DNA of 64,000 bases, from assembly GCF_014926405.1 (NCBI RefSeq), contig NZ_JACXXJ020000005.1, positions 3,515,001 to 3,579,000 on the forward strand. Direction: 5' to 3'. Position 1 is the first letter of the stretch; every line of letters begins with the position of its first letter. Origin of the DNA: Agrobacterium vitis (GTDB lineage Bacteria; Pseudomonadota; Alphaproteobacteria; Rhizobiales; Rhizobiaceae). This document shows, one piece after another, positions 1 to 8,437 of this stretch. The notes below the pieces were generated by a model that was given only the letters and a program-made list of their open reading frames with translations, was not told the DNA's origin and did no database searches. Position numbers and translations under genes: made by a program.

Positions 1-208
1 GTCCAAGGACGCGAGCCTCTTTGTCTGGAAGGGCGAGCTTGCCATTGCCAAGGGCGACGGCCAGTTCGATTGGTTCTTTACCCAATGGTCCAAGAGCCTT
101 GAGAAGCAGCTGACGCAGAAGCCGGCCAAGGGCATGGGCTATCGCTTTTCCAATGACGCCTTTGAGGCATTTGAACCCCTCGAATTCGAGGAAGAGGAAG
201 CCGAGTAA
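1..208 (+). CDS. C-terminal end of an unidentified gene upstream of sucD (partial)
   Basis: The reading frame is open from the window edge and ends with TAA at 206-208, whose last base is the A of the sucD start, so the two genes are translationally coupled. About 68 residues are visible. They include an aromatic stretch ([14 protein letters not shown]) and a strongly acidic tail (EFEEEEAE). This is not the C-terminus of SucC, the expected neighbour of sucD, which ends in a CoA-ligase fold without such a tail. I do not recognise the family. The coupling suggests co-expression with the succinyl-CoA synthetase genes. The start lies outside the window. Confidence 0.6.
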   Translation, partial: SKDASLFVWKGELAIAKGDGQFDWFFTQWSKSLEKQLTQKPAKGMGYRFSNDAFEAFEPLEFEEEEAE

Positions 209-1110
209 TGTCGATTCTGATCAATAAAGACACCAAGGTTCTCGTACAGGGCCTGACCGGCAAGACCGGCACTTTCCATACCGAGCAGGCGCTTGCCTAT
301 TACGGCACCAAAATGGTCGGCGGTATTCATCCGGCCAAGGGCGGTAGCAACTGGACCGGCTCCAAGGGCGAAACCCTGCCGATCTTCGCTTCCGTTGCCG
401 AAGGCAAGGACGTCACCGGCGCCAATGCATCGGTGATCTACGTGCCGCCAGCCGGTGCTGCTGCTGCGATCATCGAAGCCATCGAAGCTGAAATTCCGCT
501 GATCGTCTGCATCACGGAAGGCATTCCGGTCGCCGACATGGTTAAGGTCAAGGCTCGCCTCGACAAGTCCAAGTCGCGTCTGATTGGCCCGAACTGCCCA
601 GGCGTGATGACGCCGGAAGAATGCAAGATCGGCATTATGCCGGGCTCGATCTTCCGCAAGGGTTCGGTTGGCGTGTTGTCGCGTTCCGGCACTTTGACCT
701 ATGAGGCAGTGTTCCAGACATCGAATGAAGGCCTCGGCCAGACCTCGGCTGTCGGCATCGGCGGCGACCCGGTCAAGGGCACCGAGTTCATCGACATTCT
801 GGAAATGTACCTCGCTGACGAAGCCACCAAGTCGATCATCATGATCGGTGAAATCGGTGGTTCGGCTGAAGAAGAAGCCGCACAGTTCCTCAAGGACGAA
901 GCCAAGAAGGGCCGCAAGAAGCCGATGGTTGGCTTCATCGCCGGTCGTACGGCTCCTCCTGGTCGCACCATGGGTCACGCAGGCGCCGTGATCTCCGGCG
1001 GCAAGGGCGGCGCGGAAGACAAGATCGAAGCCATGGAATCGGCGGGCATCCGGGTTTCGCCCTCGCCAGCCCGCCTTGGCAAGACGCTGGTTGAAGTTCT
1101 CAAGGGCTGA
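208..1110 (+). CDS. sucD: Succinyl-CoA synthetase (ADP/GDP-forming) alpha subunit
   Basis: The alpha subunit of succinate-CoA ligase catalyses the reversible, substrate-level phosphorylating step from succinyl-CoA to succinate in the TCA cycle, in complex with SucC. The 300-residue protein has the full family length. It shows the N-terminal CoA-binding Rossmann region ([17 protein letters not shown]), the GPNCPG segment, the ligase-CoA region ([12 protein letters not shown]), and the phosphohistidine loop near the C-terminus ([14 protein letters not shown]), whose His is the phosphorylated residue in this family. It is coupled to the preceding gene by a TAATG overlap and lies 172 bp upstream of sucA, as in other Rhizobiales mdh-suc clusters. 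Confidence 0.97.
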   Translation: MSILINKDTKVLVQGLTGKTGTFHTEQALAYYGTKMVGGIHPAKGGSNWTGSKGETLPIFASVAEGKDVTGANASVIYVPPAGAAAAIIEAIEAEIPLIVCITEGIPVADMVKVKARLDKSKSRLIGPNCPGVMTPEECKIGIMPGSIFRKGSVGVLSRSGTLTYEAVFQTSNEGLGQTSAVGIGGDPVKGTEFIDILEMYLADEATKSIIMIGEIGGSAEEEAAQFLKDEAKKGRKKPMVGFIAGRTAPPGRTMGHAGAVISGGKGGAEDKIEAMESAGIRVSPSPARLGKTLVEVLKG

Positions 1111-1127
1111 GACCACATAGAGATGAG

Positions 1128-1156
1128 CGGGCAGACGTCTTTATGGCGTCTGCCCG
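1128..1156 (+). other. Stable hairpin between sucD and sucA
   Basis: CGGGCAGACG at 1128-1137 is perfectly complementary to CGTCTGCCCG at 1147-1156, with a 9-nt loop. There is no T-run after it, so it does not look like a complete intrinsic terminator. It could be an mRNA processing or stabilising structure setting the relative amounts of the sucD and sucA messages. Confidence 0.5.
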
Positions 1157-1201
1157 TGCAGGCATTTCAAGTCCAGCCGAGCGCAAGCCTTGACTGGCAG
1201 A

Positions 1202-1231
1202 TATTCGACAAACCGAATATTCGGTCGAATA
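1202..1231. promoter_or_regulatory. Cluster of TATTCG/CGAATA inverted half-sites upstream of sucA
   Basis: Four half-sites alternate in orientation: TATTCG 1202-1207, CGAATA 1214-1219, TATTCG 1218-1223 and CGAATA 1226-1231. The middle pair forms the perfect 12-bp palindrome CCGAATATTCGG at 1213-1224. The block ends about 50 bp before the sucA start and is a good candidate operator for a dimeric regulator. The regulator is unknown. Confidence 0.45.
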
Positions 1232-1282
1232 GTTCGGTGATGACCTCAAGTCGGGAGGCGGGCACGAGGCCCGCAAAAAACC

Positions 1283-4279
1283 ATGGCAAGGCAAGAAGCC
1301 AACGAGCAGTTTCAGATCACCTCGTTCCTGGACGGATCGAATGCGATCTATATCGAGCAGCTTTATGCGCGTTACGAAGACGATCCGAATTCGGTATCGC
1401 CTGAGTGGCAATCCTTCTTCAAGGCGCTGGGCGATAATCCAAGCGACGTGAAAAAGGCGGCCAAGGGAGCCTCCTGGCAGCGGAGCAATTGGCCGCTGAC
1501 GCCTCGCACCGATCTGGTTTCGGCGCTCGATGGCAATTGGGGACTGGTCGAGAAGGCCATTGAAACCAAGGTCAAGGGTAAGGCAGAAGCCGCAGCCGCA
1601 ACCACGGGTAAACCGGTTTCTGAAACCGATGTGTTGCAGGCGACCCGTGATAGCGTCCGCGCCATCATGATGATTCGCGCTTATCGCATGCGCGGTCATT
1701 TGCACGCCAAGCTCGACCCGCTGGGCATTGCTACGGCGGTTGAAGATTACAACGAGCTGTCACCATTGTCTTACGGCTTTACCGAAGCCGATTTTGATCG
1801 CAAAATCTTCATCGATAACGTTCTGGGGCTGGAATATGCCACCGTGCGTGAGATGATCGAAATTCTTGAGCGCACCTATTGCTCGACGCTCGGTTTCGAA
1901 TTCATGCACATCTCCAATCCGGAAGAAAAATCCTGGATTCAGGAGCGGATCGAAGGCCCCGATAAAGGCGTCGATTTCACCGTCGAGGGCAAGAAGGCCA
2001 TTCTGCAAAAGCTGGTTGAGGCTGAAGGCTTTGAGCAGTTCATCGATGTGAAGTACAAGGGCACCAAGCGCTTTGGTCTGGATGGCGGCGAATCGCTGAT
2101 CCCGGCGCTGGAGCAGATCATCAAGCGCGGTGGTCAGGAGGGTCTTGAAGAGGTCGTGCTCGGCATGGCGCATCGCGGCCGTCTGAACGTGCTGACCAAT
2201 GTGATGCATAAGCCGCATCGCGCCGTGTTCCACGAGTTCAAGGGTGGTTCGTTCAAGCCTGATGAAGTTGAAGGCTCCGGCGACGTGAAGTACCATCTTG
2301 GTGCCTCGTCTGACCGCGAATTCGATGGCAACAAGGTTCACTTGTCGCTGACGGCCAACCCGTCACATCTGGAAATCGTTAACCCCGTGGTGATGGGTAA
2401 GGCCCGTGCCAAGCAGGATCAGCTGGCCAAAGTCTGGGAAGGCGACGTGATTCCGCTGAAGGAGCGCGCCAAGGTTCTGCCGCTGCTGCTGCATGGTGAC
2501 GCGGCCTTTGCGGGTCAGGGCGTTGTGGCTGAAATTCTCGGTCTGTCTGGTCTGCGCGGTCATCGCGTGGCGGGCACCATGCATGTGATCATCAACAACC
2601 AGATCGGCTTTACCACCAATCCGGGCTTCTCTCGCTCGTCGCCATATCCATCGGATGTGGCCAAGATGATCGAGGCGCCGATCTTCCATGTGAATGGTGA
2701 TGATCCGGAAGCTGTGGTTTATGCCGCCAAGGTGGCCACTGAATTCCGCATGAAGTTCCACAAGCCTGTGGTTGTGGATATGTTCTGCTACCGTCGCTTT
2801 GGCCATAATGAAGGTGATGAGCCTTCGTTCACTCAGCCAAAGATGTACAAGGAAATCCGCGCCCATAAGACCGTTGTTCAGGTCTACGGCGATCGCTTGA
2901 TTGCTGAAGGCGTGATCACCGAAGGCGATCTTGAAAAGATGAAGGCCGATTGGCGCGCCAATCTTGAGCAGGAATTCGAGGCCGGCCAGTCCTACAAGCC
3001 CAACAAGGCTGACTGGCTGGATGGCGTCTGGTCCGGTCTTCGCGCCGCCGACAATGCCGATGAGCAGCGTCGCGGCAAGACAGCAATGCCGATGAAGTCC
3101 CTGAAGGAGATCGGTCGCAAGCTGTCAACCATCCCTGATGGGTTCAAGGCGCATCGCACCATCCAGCGCTTCATGGAAAACCGTGCGCAGATGATCGAGA
3201 CCGGCGAGGGCATCGATTGGGCGATGGCCGAGGCCCTGGCTTTTGGTTCGCTGGTTGTCGAAGGCCACAAGATTCGCCTGTCTGGCCAGGATTGCGAGCG
3301 CGGCACATTCAGCCAGCGTCATTCGGTGCTTTATGATCAGGAAAGCGAAGATCGCTATATTCCGCTGGCCAATCTGGCGCCGAACCAGGCCCGCTACGAA
3401 GTCATCAATTCAATGCTGTCGGAAGAGGCTGTGCTTGGTTTTGAATACGGCTATTCGCTGGCGCGCCCGAATGCGCTGACCCTGTGGGAAGCCCAGTTCG
3501 GTGACTTCGCCAATGGCGCTCAGGTGGTGTTTGACCAGTTCATCTCGTCGGGTGAACGCAAGTGGTTGCGCATGTCCGGTCTCGTCTGCCTTCTGCCGCA
3601 TGGCTATGAAGGTCAGGGACCGGAACACTCTTCGGCTCGTCTGGAGCGCTGGCTGCAAATGTGCGCCGAAGACAATATGCAGGTGGCCAACGTCACGACG
3701 CCGAGCAATTATTACCATATCCTGCGCCGTCAGGTGAAACGCGACTTCCGTAAGCCGCTGATCCTGATGACGCCTAAGTCGTTGTTGCGTCACAAGCGGG
3801 CCCAGTCGACGCTGGCGGAAATGGCTGGCGAAAGCTCATTCCACCGCTTGCTGTGGGATGATGCCGAGATCATCAAGGACGGTCCGATCAAGCTCCAGAA
3901 GGATGCCAAGATCCGCCGCGTGGTGATGTGTAGCGGCAAGGTTTATTATGACCTGCTGGAAGAGCGCGAAAAGCGTGGCATCGACGATGTCTACCTGCTG
4001 CGTATCGAACAGCTCTATCCGTTCCCGGCCAAGGCGCTGATCAACGAGCTCAGCCGCTTCCGTAATGCGGAAATGGTCTGGTGCCAGGAAGAGCCGAAGA
4101 ACATGGGGGCCTGGTCCTTCATCGATCCTTACCTGGAATGGGTGCTGGCTCATATCGACGCCAAGTATCAGCGCGTGCGCTATACCGGCCGTCCGGCTGC
4201 CGCCTCTCCGGCAACAGGCCTGATGTCCAAGCATCTCGCCCAGTTGCAAGCCTTCCTGGAGGACGCACTCGGCGGCTGA
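1283..4279 (+). CDS. sucA: 2-oxoglutarate dehydrogenase E1 component
   Basis: E1o is the thiamine-diphosphate-dependent decarboxylase of the 2-oxoglutarate dehydrogenase complex and commits carbon to succinyl-CoA. The 998 residues match the long E1o architecture. The N-terminal segment (FLDGSNAIYIEQLYARYEDDP) is the region that docks on E2. The central thiamine-diphosphate core contains GMAHRGRLNVL and GDAAFAGQG, and the transketolase-like C-terminal part contains GYEGQGPEHSSARLERWLQ. The start MARQEANEQF is typical of rhizobial SucA. No strong Shine-Dalgarno sits directly before the ATG; a hairpin GCGGGC/GCCCGC (1258-1263 with 1269-1274) covers the nearest GAGG. It is followed by sucB after 57 bp. 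Confidence 0.98.
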   Translation: MARQEANEQFQITSFLDGSNAIYIEQLYARYEDDPNSVSPEWQSFFKALGDNPSDVKKAAKGASWQRSNWPLTPRTDLVSALDGNWGLVEKAIETKVKGKAEAAAATTGKPVSETDVLQATRDSVRAIMMIRAYRMRGHLHAKLDPLGIATAVEDYNELSPLSYGFTEADFDRKIFIDNVLGLEYATVREMIEILERTYCSTLGFEFMHISNPEEKSWIQERIEGPDKGVDFTVEGKKAILQKLVEAEGFEQFIDVKYKGTKRFGLDGGESLIPALEQIIKRGGQEGLEEVVLGMAHRGRLNVLTNVMHKPHRAVFHEFKGGSFKPDEVEGSGDVKYHLGASSDREFDGNKVHLSLTANPSHLEIVNPVVMGKARAKQDQLAKVWEGDVIPLKERAKVLPLLLHGDAAFAGQGVVAEILGLSGLRGHRVAGTMHVIINNQIGFTTNPGFSRSSPYPSDVAKMIEAPIFHVNGDDPEAVVYAAKVATEFRMKFHKPVVVDMFCYRRFGHNEGDEPSFTQPKMYKEIRAHKTVVQVYGDRLIAEGVITEGDLEKMKADWRANLEQEFEAGQSYKPNKADWLDGVWSGLRAADNADEQRRGKTAMPMKSLKEIGRKLSTIPDGFKAHRTIQRFMENRAQMIETGEGIDWAMAEALAFGSLVVEGHKIRLSGQDCERGTFSQRHSVLYDQESEDRYIPLANLAPNQARYEVINSMLSEEAVLGFEYGYSLARPNALTLWEAQFGDFANGAQVVFDQFISSGERKWLRMSGLVCLLPHGYEGQGPEHSSARLERWLQMCAEDNMQVANVTTPSNYYHILRRQVKRDFRKPLILMTPKSLLRHKRAQSTLAEMAGESSFHRLLWDDAEIIKDGPIKLQKDAKIRRVVMCSGKVYYDLLEEREKRGIDDVYLLRIEQLYPFPAKALINELSRFRNAEMVWCQEEPKNMGAWSFIDPYLEWVLAHIDAKYQRVRYTGRPAAASPATGLMSKHLAQLQAFLEDALGG

Positions 4280-4336
4280 TGCTGCCGGGTCCACCCTTTC
4301 GCTCGAAATCCATATCGATCAACGGAATTTATCATC

Positions 4337-5566
4337 ATGGCCACTGAAATCCGCGTCCCCACTCTGGGTGAATCCGTCAGCGAAGCCACCGTCGGCACCT
4401 GGTTCAAGAAAGTCGGCGATGTCGTCAAGGCGGACGAGCCGCTCGTGGAACTGGAAACCGACAAGGTTACGGTTGAAGTCCCTTGTCCTGCTTCGGGCGT
4501 TCTGACCGAAATCGTCGCCCAGAACGGTGAAACGGTTGGTCTCGGCGCTCTGCTCGGCCAGATCGCCGAAGGCGCATCGGCTGGTGCGGCTGCACCTGCT
4601 CCTGCTGCTGCCCCGGCGCCTGCTGCTACACCTGCACAGGCGGCCCCTGCCGCTCCGGCTGCAGGCTCTGCCATGCCGGCAGCGCCTGCCGCAGCCAAGA
4701 TGCTGGCTGAAAATAATATCTCTGCCGATCAGGTGGATGGCTCCGGCAAGCGTGGCCAGGTGCTGAAGGGCGATGTGATCGCCGCCGTCGCCAAGGGTGC
4801 GTCGGCGCCTGCCGCTGCTCCGGCCCCGGTTTCCGCTCCGCGTCCGGTCTCGTCTGCCGACGATGCATCCCGCGAAGAGCGCGTCAAGATGACCCGCCTG
4901 CGCCAGACCATCGCCAAGCGCTTGAAGGATGCGCAGAACACGGCTGCCATGCTGACCACCTATAACGAGGTGGACATGTCGGCGGTGATGAGCCTGCGCA
5001 ACAAGTATAAGGACATTTTCGAGAAGAAGCATGGCGTCAAGCTGGGCTTCATGGGCTTCTTCACCAAGGCTGTTACCCACGCCCTGAAGGAACTGCCTGC
5101 CGTCAACGCTGAGATCGACGGCACCGATATCATCTACAAGAACTACTGCCATGTCGGCATGGCCGTCGGCACCGACAAGGGCCTGGTCGTTCCTGTGATC
5201 CGCGATGCCGACCAGATGTCGATTTCGGAAGTCGAAAAGGATCTCGGTCGTCTTGCCAAGGCTGCCCGCGATGGTTCGCTCTCGATGGCTGACATGCAAG
5301 GCGGCACGTTCACCATCACCAATGGCGGCGTCTACGGTTCGCTGATGTCCTCGCCGATCCTCAATGCGCCGCAATCCGGTATCTTGGGCATGCACAAGAT
5401 CCAGGATCGTCCGGTCGTGGTTGGTGGGCAGATCGTCATCCGCCCGATGATGTATCTGGCACTGTCCTATGACCACCGGATTGTTGACGGCAAGGAAGCC
5501 GTGACCTTCCTCGTGCGCGTCAAGGAAAGCCTGGAAGATCCGGAACGTTTGGTTCTCGACCTCTAA
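4337..5566 (+). CDS. sucB: Dihydrolipoyllysine-residue succinyltransferase (E2 of 2-oxoglutarate dehydrogenase)
   Basis: E2o forms the core of the 2-oxoglutarate dehydrogenase complex and moves the succinyl group to CoA. Domain order in 409 residues: an N-terminal lipoyl domain with the lipoylated lysine in ETDKVTVEV (Lys43); a long Ala/Pro-rich flexible linker (about 80-120); a peripheral subunit-binding domain ([28 protein letters not shown] spans it, about 118-150); a second Ala/Pro linker; and the catalytic acyltransferase domain ending with [12 protein letters not shown], which carries the active-site His and Asp. A single lipoyl domain is normal for SucB. It is co-directional with sucA, and the E3 gene follows about 1.3 kb later. 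Confidence 0.98.
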   Translation: MATEIRVPTLGESVSEATVGTWFKKVGDVVKADEPLVELETDKVTVEVPCPASGVLTEIVAQNGETVGLGALLGQIAEGASAGAAAPAPAAAPAPAATPAQAAPAAPAAGSAMPAAPAAAKMLAENNISADQVDGSGKRGQVLKGDVIAAVAKGASAPAAAPAPVSAPRPVSSADDASREERVKMTRLRQTIAKRLKDAQNTAAMLTTYNEVDMSAVMSLRNKYKDIFEKKHGVKLGFMGFFTKAVTHALKELPAVNAEIDGTDIIYKNYCHVGMAVGTDKGLVVPVIRDADQMSISEVEKDLGRLAKAARDGSLSMADMQGGTFTITNGGVYGSLMSSPILNAPQSGILGMHKIQDRPVVVGGQIVIRPMMYLALSYDHRIVDGKEAVTFLVRVKESLEDPERLVLDL

Positions 5567-5581
5567 TACACCAAATGAGAT

Positions 5582-5613
5582 CGTCTTCCGCTGCCAATAG
5601 GTGGCGGAAGATG
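5582..5613 (+). other. Strong hairpin after sucB without a U-tract
   Basis: Positions 5582-5595 pair with 5600-5613 around an AATA loop, giving a 14-bp stem with a few G-T pairs. It begins 15 bp after the sucB stop. There is no T-run behind it, so it more probably protects the 3' end of the suc mRNA or weakens read-through than terminates by itself. Confidence 0.5.
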
Positions 5614-5673
5614 TCAGATCACAAAATGCGATGCGGCATTCCATCGGGAATGGTGTGAACCAAAAAGTGGAGC

Positions 5674-6093
5674 ATGAACATGCAACCGACTTTTCTTGCC
5701 GCTTCGCCTTTTTTGCCGCTGATTGGTATCAGTGTGCTTCTGTTGATCGTCCACATCATGCTGCAAGGCATGACGGCGACAAAGGAACTCGGGACAAACT
5801 GGAATGCCGGTCCGAGAGATGATGACAGGAAACCGACCGGTCAGCTCGCGGGCCGTGCGGCGCGGGCCTCCACGAATTTCCGGGAGACCTATCCCGGGTT
5901 CATTGCCCTTGCATTCGGCCTCATTCTGGCTGGTGATCCACATGGGTTAGGCCTGATTGGTGCATGGGTCTGGCTGGTGTGCAGGATTATCTACATTCCG
6001 CTTTATCTGGCGGGAATTCCCTATATCCGGTCTCTGGTATGGGTGGGCTCGATGGCAGGTCTGGTGGCGATGCTGTTGGTCCTGTTGTTTTAA
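5674..6093 (+). CDS. MAPEG-family integral membrane protein
   Basis: This 139-residue protein has about four hydrophobic segments (roughly 11-32, 67-85, 88-105, 118-139) and the MAPEG pattern: a polar loop containing RxxRAxxNFRETYP followed by a C-terminal membrane half with the R-I-I-Y-I-P-L-Y element. MAPEG proteins include glutathione- and eicosanoid-linked membrane enzymes, but bacterial members of this size usually have no assigned reaction. GGAG lies just before the ATG. It sits between sucB and lpdA with a LysE-type exporter; this linkage probably reflects position rather than shared function. Confidence 0.8.
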   Translation: MNMQPTFLAASPFLPLIGISVLLLIVHIMLQGMTATKELGTNWNAGPRDDDRKPTGQLAGRAARASTNFRETYPGFIALAFGLILAGDPHGLGLIGAWVWLVCRIIYIPLYLAGIPYIRSLVWVGSMAGLVAMLLVLLF

Positions 6094-6126
6094 GCGGCTG
6101 CTTATGGCGCGGAGTGAGGAAAGTCG

Positions 6127-6768
6127 ATGCATCCCTATCTGTTTGAACTCGCATCCCTGATGGCTATTTTCGCCTTCGCTATCGTCTCTCCTGGTGCTGA
6201 TCTGGCTATGGTCATGCGCCAATCCCTGGTACATGGACGGCGTGAGGCGATCATCACCAGTTTCGGTGTTGGTTCGTCGCTGATGTTTCATGTGACCTAC
6301 ACCATTCTCGGCCTTGGCCTGATCATTTCCCAGTCGATCTACCTGTTCAATATCGTCAAATGGTGTGGTGTCGCCTATCTGCTTTACATTGGTGTGAAGT
6401 CATTGCGGGCAGGTAAATCCGATATGACGGCGCAGCCGACTGTGGAGGCGGGCGATCAAAAACGCCAATCGATTTCCAAGTCCTTCTTTCTGGGTTTTGC
6501 AGCCAATGCTCTCAATCCGAAACCGGTGTTTTTCTTCCTGTCGATCTTCTCCACGGTGGTCAGCATTCACACGCCGATCGCTGTTAAGTTCGGGTATGGC
6601 CTAGTGATGGCGACCTGCCTGATCACCTGGTTTGTCGGCGTCAGTATTTTCATGACGACGCCGAAAATGCGTGCGGCCTTTTCACGCGCCAGCCAATGGA
6701 TCGACCGCATCAGCGGTGCGGTCTTCATTGTGCTTGGTTTGAAGCTTGCGACGGAAAAGGCCAGTTAA
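6127..6768 (+). CDS. LysE/RhtB-family amino-acid exporter
   Basis: A 213-residue inner-membrane protein of the LysE superfamily. The family signature is seen near the N-terminus (SPGADLAMVMRQSLVHGRREAI, with the conserved PGAD/P-type element). About six transmembrane stretches follow, and the central GFAANALNPKPVFFFLSIF element contains the conserved NPK. Members export small amino acids or their derivatives by exchange with protons; the substrate here cannot be told from sequence. GAGG precedes the ATG by 8 nt. It lies 33 bp after the MAPEG gene and 109 bp before lpdA. Confidence 0.88.
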   Translation: MHPYLFELASLMAIFAFAIVSPGADLAMVMRQSLVHGRREAIITSFGVGSSLMFHVTYTILGLGLIISQSIYLFNIVKWCGVAYLLYIGVKSLRAGKSDMTAQPTVEAGDQKRQSISKSFFLGFAANALNPKPVFFFLSIFSTVVSIHTPIAVKFGYGLVMATCLITWFVGVSIFMTTPKMRAAFSRASQWIDRISGAVFIVLGLKLATEKAS

Positions 6769-6877
6769 TGTGAGCGCTTTGCGCTTGTCTCATGCGGGCC
6801 TTGGCCCTGTCTGTTCGTGATTTTGCCGGTACCCACAATGATGGGCGGCATAACGTTTGATGTGAAGGAATGATTGA

Positions 6878-8284
6878 ATGGCATATGATCTTGTTGTCAT
6901 CGGTAGCGGCCCCGGCGGTTATGTCTGCGCGATCAAGGCTGCCCAGCTTGGAATGAAGGTGGCTGTTGTCGAGAAGCGTGCCACCTATGGCGGCACCTGC
7001 CTCAATATCGGCTGCATTCCATCGAAAGCCCTGCTGCATGCGTCCGAAATGTTCCACCATGCCGCCCATGGCATGGCTGAGCTCGGCGTGGATGTCAGCG
7101 CGCCGGTGCTGAACCTGCCGAAGATGATGGCGCACAAGGATGCGACCGTGAAAGCCAATGTCGAAGGCGTGTCCTTCCTGTTCAAGAAGAACAAGATCGA
7201 TGGTGTCATCGGCACGGGCAAGATCGTGGCTGCCGGCAAGGTTTCCGTCACCAACGACAAGGGCGAAGAACAGGTCCTCGAAACCAAGAACATCGTCATC
7301 GCTACCGGCTCGGATGTGGCTGGCATTCCCGGCGTTGCCGTTGATATCGACGAAAAGATCATTGTCTCTTCCACCGGCGGCATTGCGCTGGACAAGGTGC
7401 CAGGCAAGATGATCGTGGTTGGCGGCGGCGTGATTGGCCTTGAGCTTGGCTCGGTCTGGGCGCGTCTGGGTGCCAAGGTCACGGTGGTCGAATATCTCGA
7501 CACTATTCTCGGCGGCATGGACGGCGAAGTCTCCAAGCAGTTCCAGCGCATGCTGGTCAAGCAGGGCATGGAATTCAACCTCGGCGCCAAGGTAACCGCT
7601 GTTGAAAAGATCGGTTCCGGTGCCAAGGTGACGTTCGAGCCTGCCAAGGGCGGCGAAGCCACCGTGTTGGAAGCTGATGTTGTGCTGATCGCCACGGGTC
7701 GCAAACCTTACACCACAGGCCTTGGGCTGGAAGACGTTGGTGTTGCCCTCGACAACCGTGGCCGCGTCGAAATCGACAATCACTTCCAGACCAATGTTGC
7801 GGGCATTTACGCCATTGGTGACGTGGTCAAGGGTCCAATGCTGGCGCATAAGGCTGAAGATGAAGGTGTCGCACTTGCGGAAATCCTCTCCGGCCAGCAC
7901 GGCCACGTGAATTACGATGTCATTCCGGGCGTGGTTTACACCCAGCCGGAAGTTGCCTCTGTCGGCAAGACGGAAGAAGAGCTGAAGGCCGCAGGCGTCG
8001 CCTACAAGGTCGGCAAGTTCCCATTCACCGCCAATGGCCGCGCCCGCGCCATGCTGGCGACGGACGGTTTCGTCAAGGTTCTCGCTGATAAGGAGACCGA
8101 CCGGGTGCTTGGCGTTCACATCATCGGCCTTGGGGCTGGTGAAATGATCCATGAAGCGGCTGTGCTGATGGAATTCGGCGGCTCTTCGGAAGACCTCGGT
8201 CGCACCTGCCATGCGCATCCCACCATGTCGGAAGCCGTGAAGGAAGCAGCATTGGCCACCTTCGCCAAGCCGATTCACATGTGA
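6878..8284 (+). CDS. lpdA: Dihydrolipoyl dehydrogenase (E3)
   Basis: E3 reoxidises the dihydrolipoyl groups of the 2-oxo-acid dehydrogenase complexes and passes the electrons through FAD to NAD. The 468 residues contain the FAD-binding GSGPGGYVCAIKAAQ, the redox disulfide in GGTCLNIGCIPSKALL (Cys41, Cys46), the NAD-binding GGGVIGLELGSVWARLGAKV, the second FAD segment YAIGDVVKGPMLAHKAEDEG, and the C-terminal catalytic His-Glu region CHAHPTMSEAVKEA. It closes the suc cluster, and its position suggests it serves SucAB, although E3 is often shared. A terminator follows at 8397-8427. Confidence 0.97.
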   Translation: MAYDLVVIGSGPGGYVCAIKAAQLGMKVAVVEKRATYGGTCLNIGCIPSKALLHASEMFHHAAHGMAELGVDVSAPVLNLPKMMAHKDATVKANVEGVSFLFKKNKIDGVIGTGKIVAAGKVSVTNDKGEEQVLETKNIVIATGSDVAGIPGVAVDIDEKIIVSSTGGIALDKVPGKMIVVGGGVIGLELGSVWARLGAKVTVVEYLDTILGGMDGEVSKQFQRMLVKQGMEFNLGAKVTAVEKIGSGAKVTFEPAKGGEATVLEADVVLIATGRKPYTTGLGLEDVGVALDNRGRVEIDNHFQTNVAGIYAIGDVVKGPMLAHKAEDEGVALAEILSGQHGHVNYDVIPGVVYTQPEVASVGKTEEELKAAGVAYKVGKFPFTANGRARAMLATDGFVKVLADKETDRVLGVHIIGLGAGEMIHEAAVLMEFGGSSEDLGRTCHAHPTMSEAVKEAALATFAKPIHM

Positions 8285-8295
8285 TCTGCGCTCTT

Positions 8296-8355
8296 TTTTA
8301 GAGCATCGGACCGAAAGTTAAGAACCGGTTCTCGGATAAATCCGATGCTCTAAAA
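8296..8355. repeat. Dispersed palindromic repeat of rhizobial type
   Basis: TTTTAGAGCATCGGA at 8296-8310 is perfectly inverted at 8341-8355. Between the arms lies a second palindrome, AGAACCGGTTCT at 8321-8332. The layout (outer GAGCATCGG arms, inner ACCGGTT) matches short intergenic palindromes that I recall as abundant in Rhizobium and Agrobacterium chromosomes. It sits 12 bp after lpdA and may act as an mRNA 3' structure. Confidence 0.6.
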
Positions 8356-8396
8356 GAAGTGAGAACTCGCAGTTATCATCGTTTTGCAATCTTGAG

Positions 8397-8427
8397 GCCG
8401 TGGCTTGATGTTTAAGCCACGGCTTTT
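8397..8427 (+). terminator. Rho-independent terminator of lpdA
   Basis: GCCGTGGCTT (8397-8406) pairs perfectly with AAGCCACGGC (8414-8423) across a 7-nt loop and is followed by TTTT. It ends the plus-strand suc-lpdA transcript, 11 bp before the stop of the convergent TraB-family gene. Confidence 0.8.
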
Positions 8428-8437
8428 CTCATTTCTT

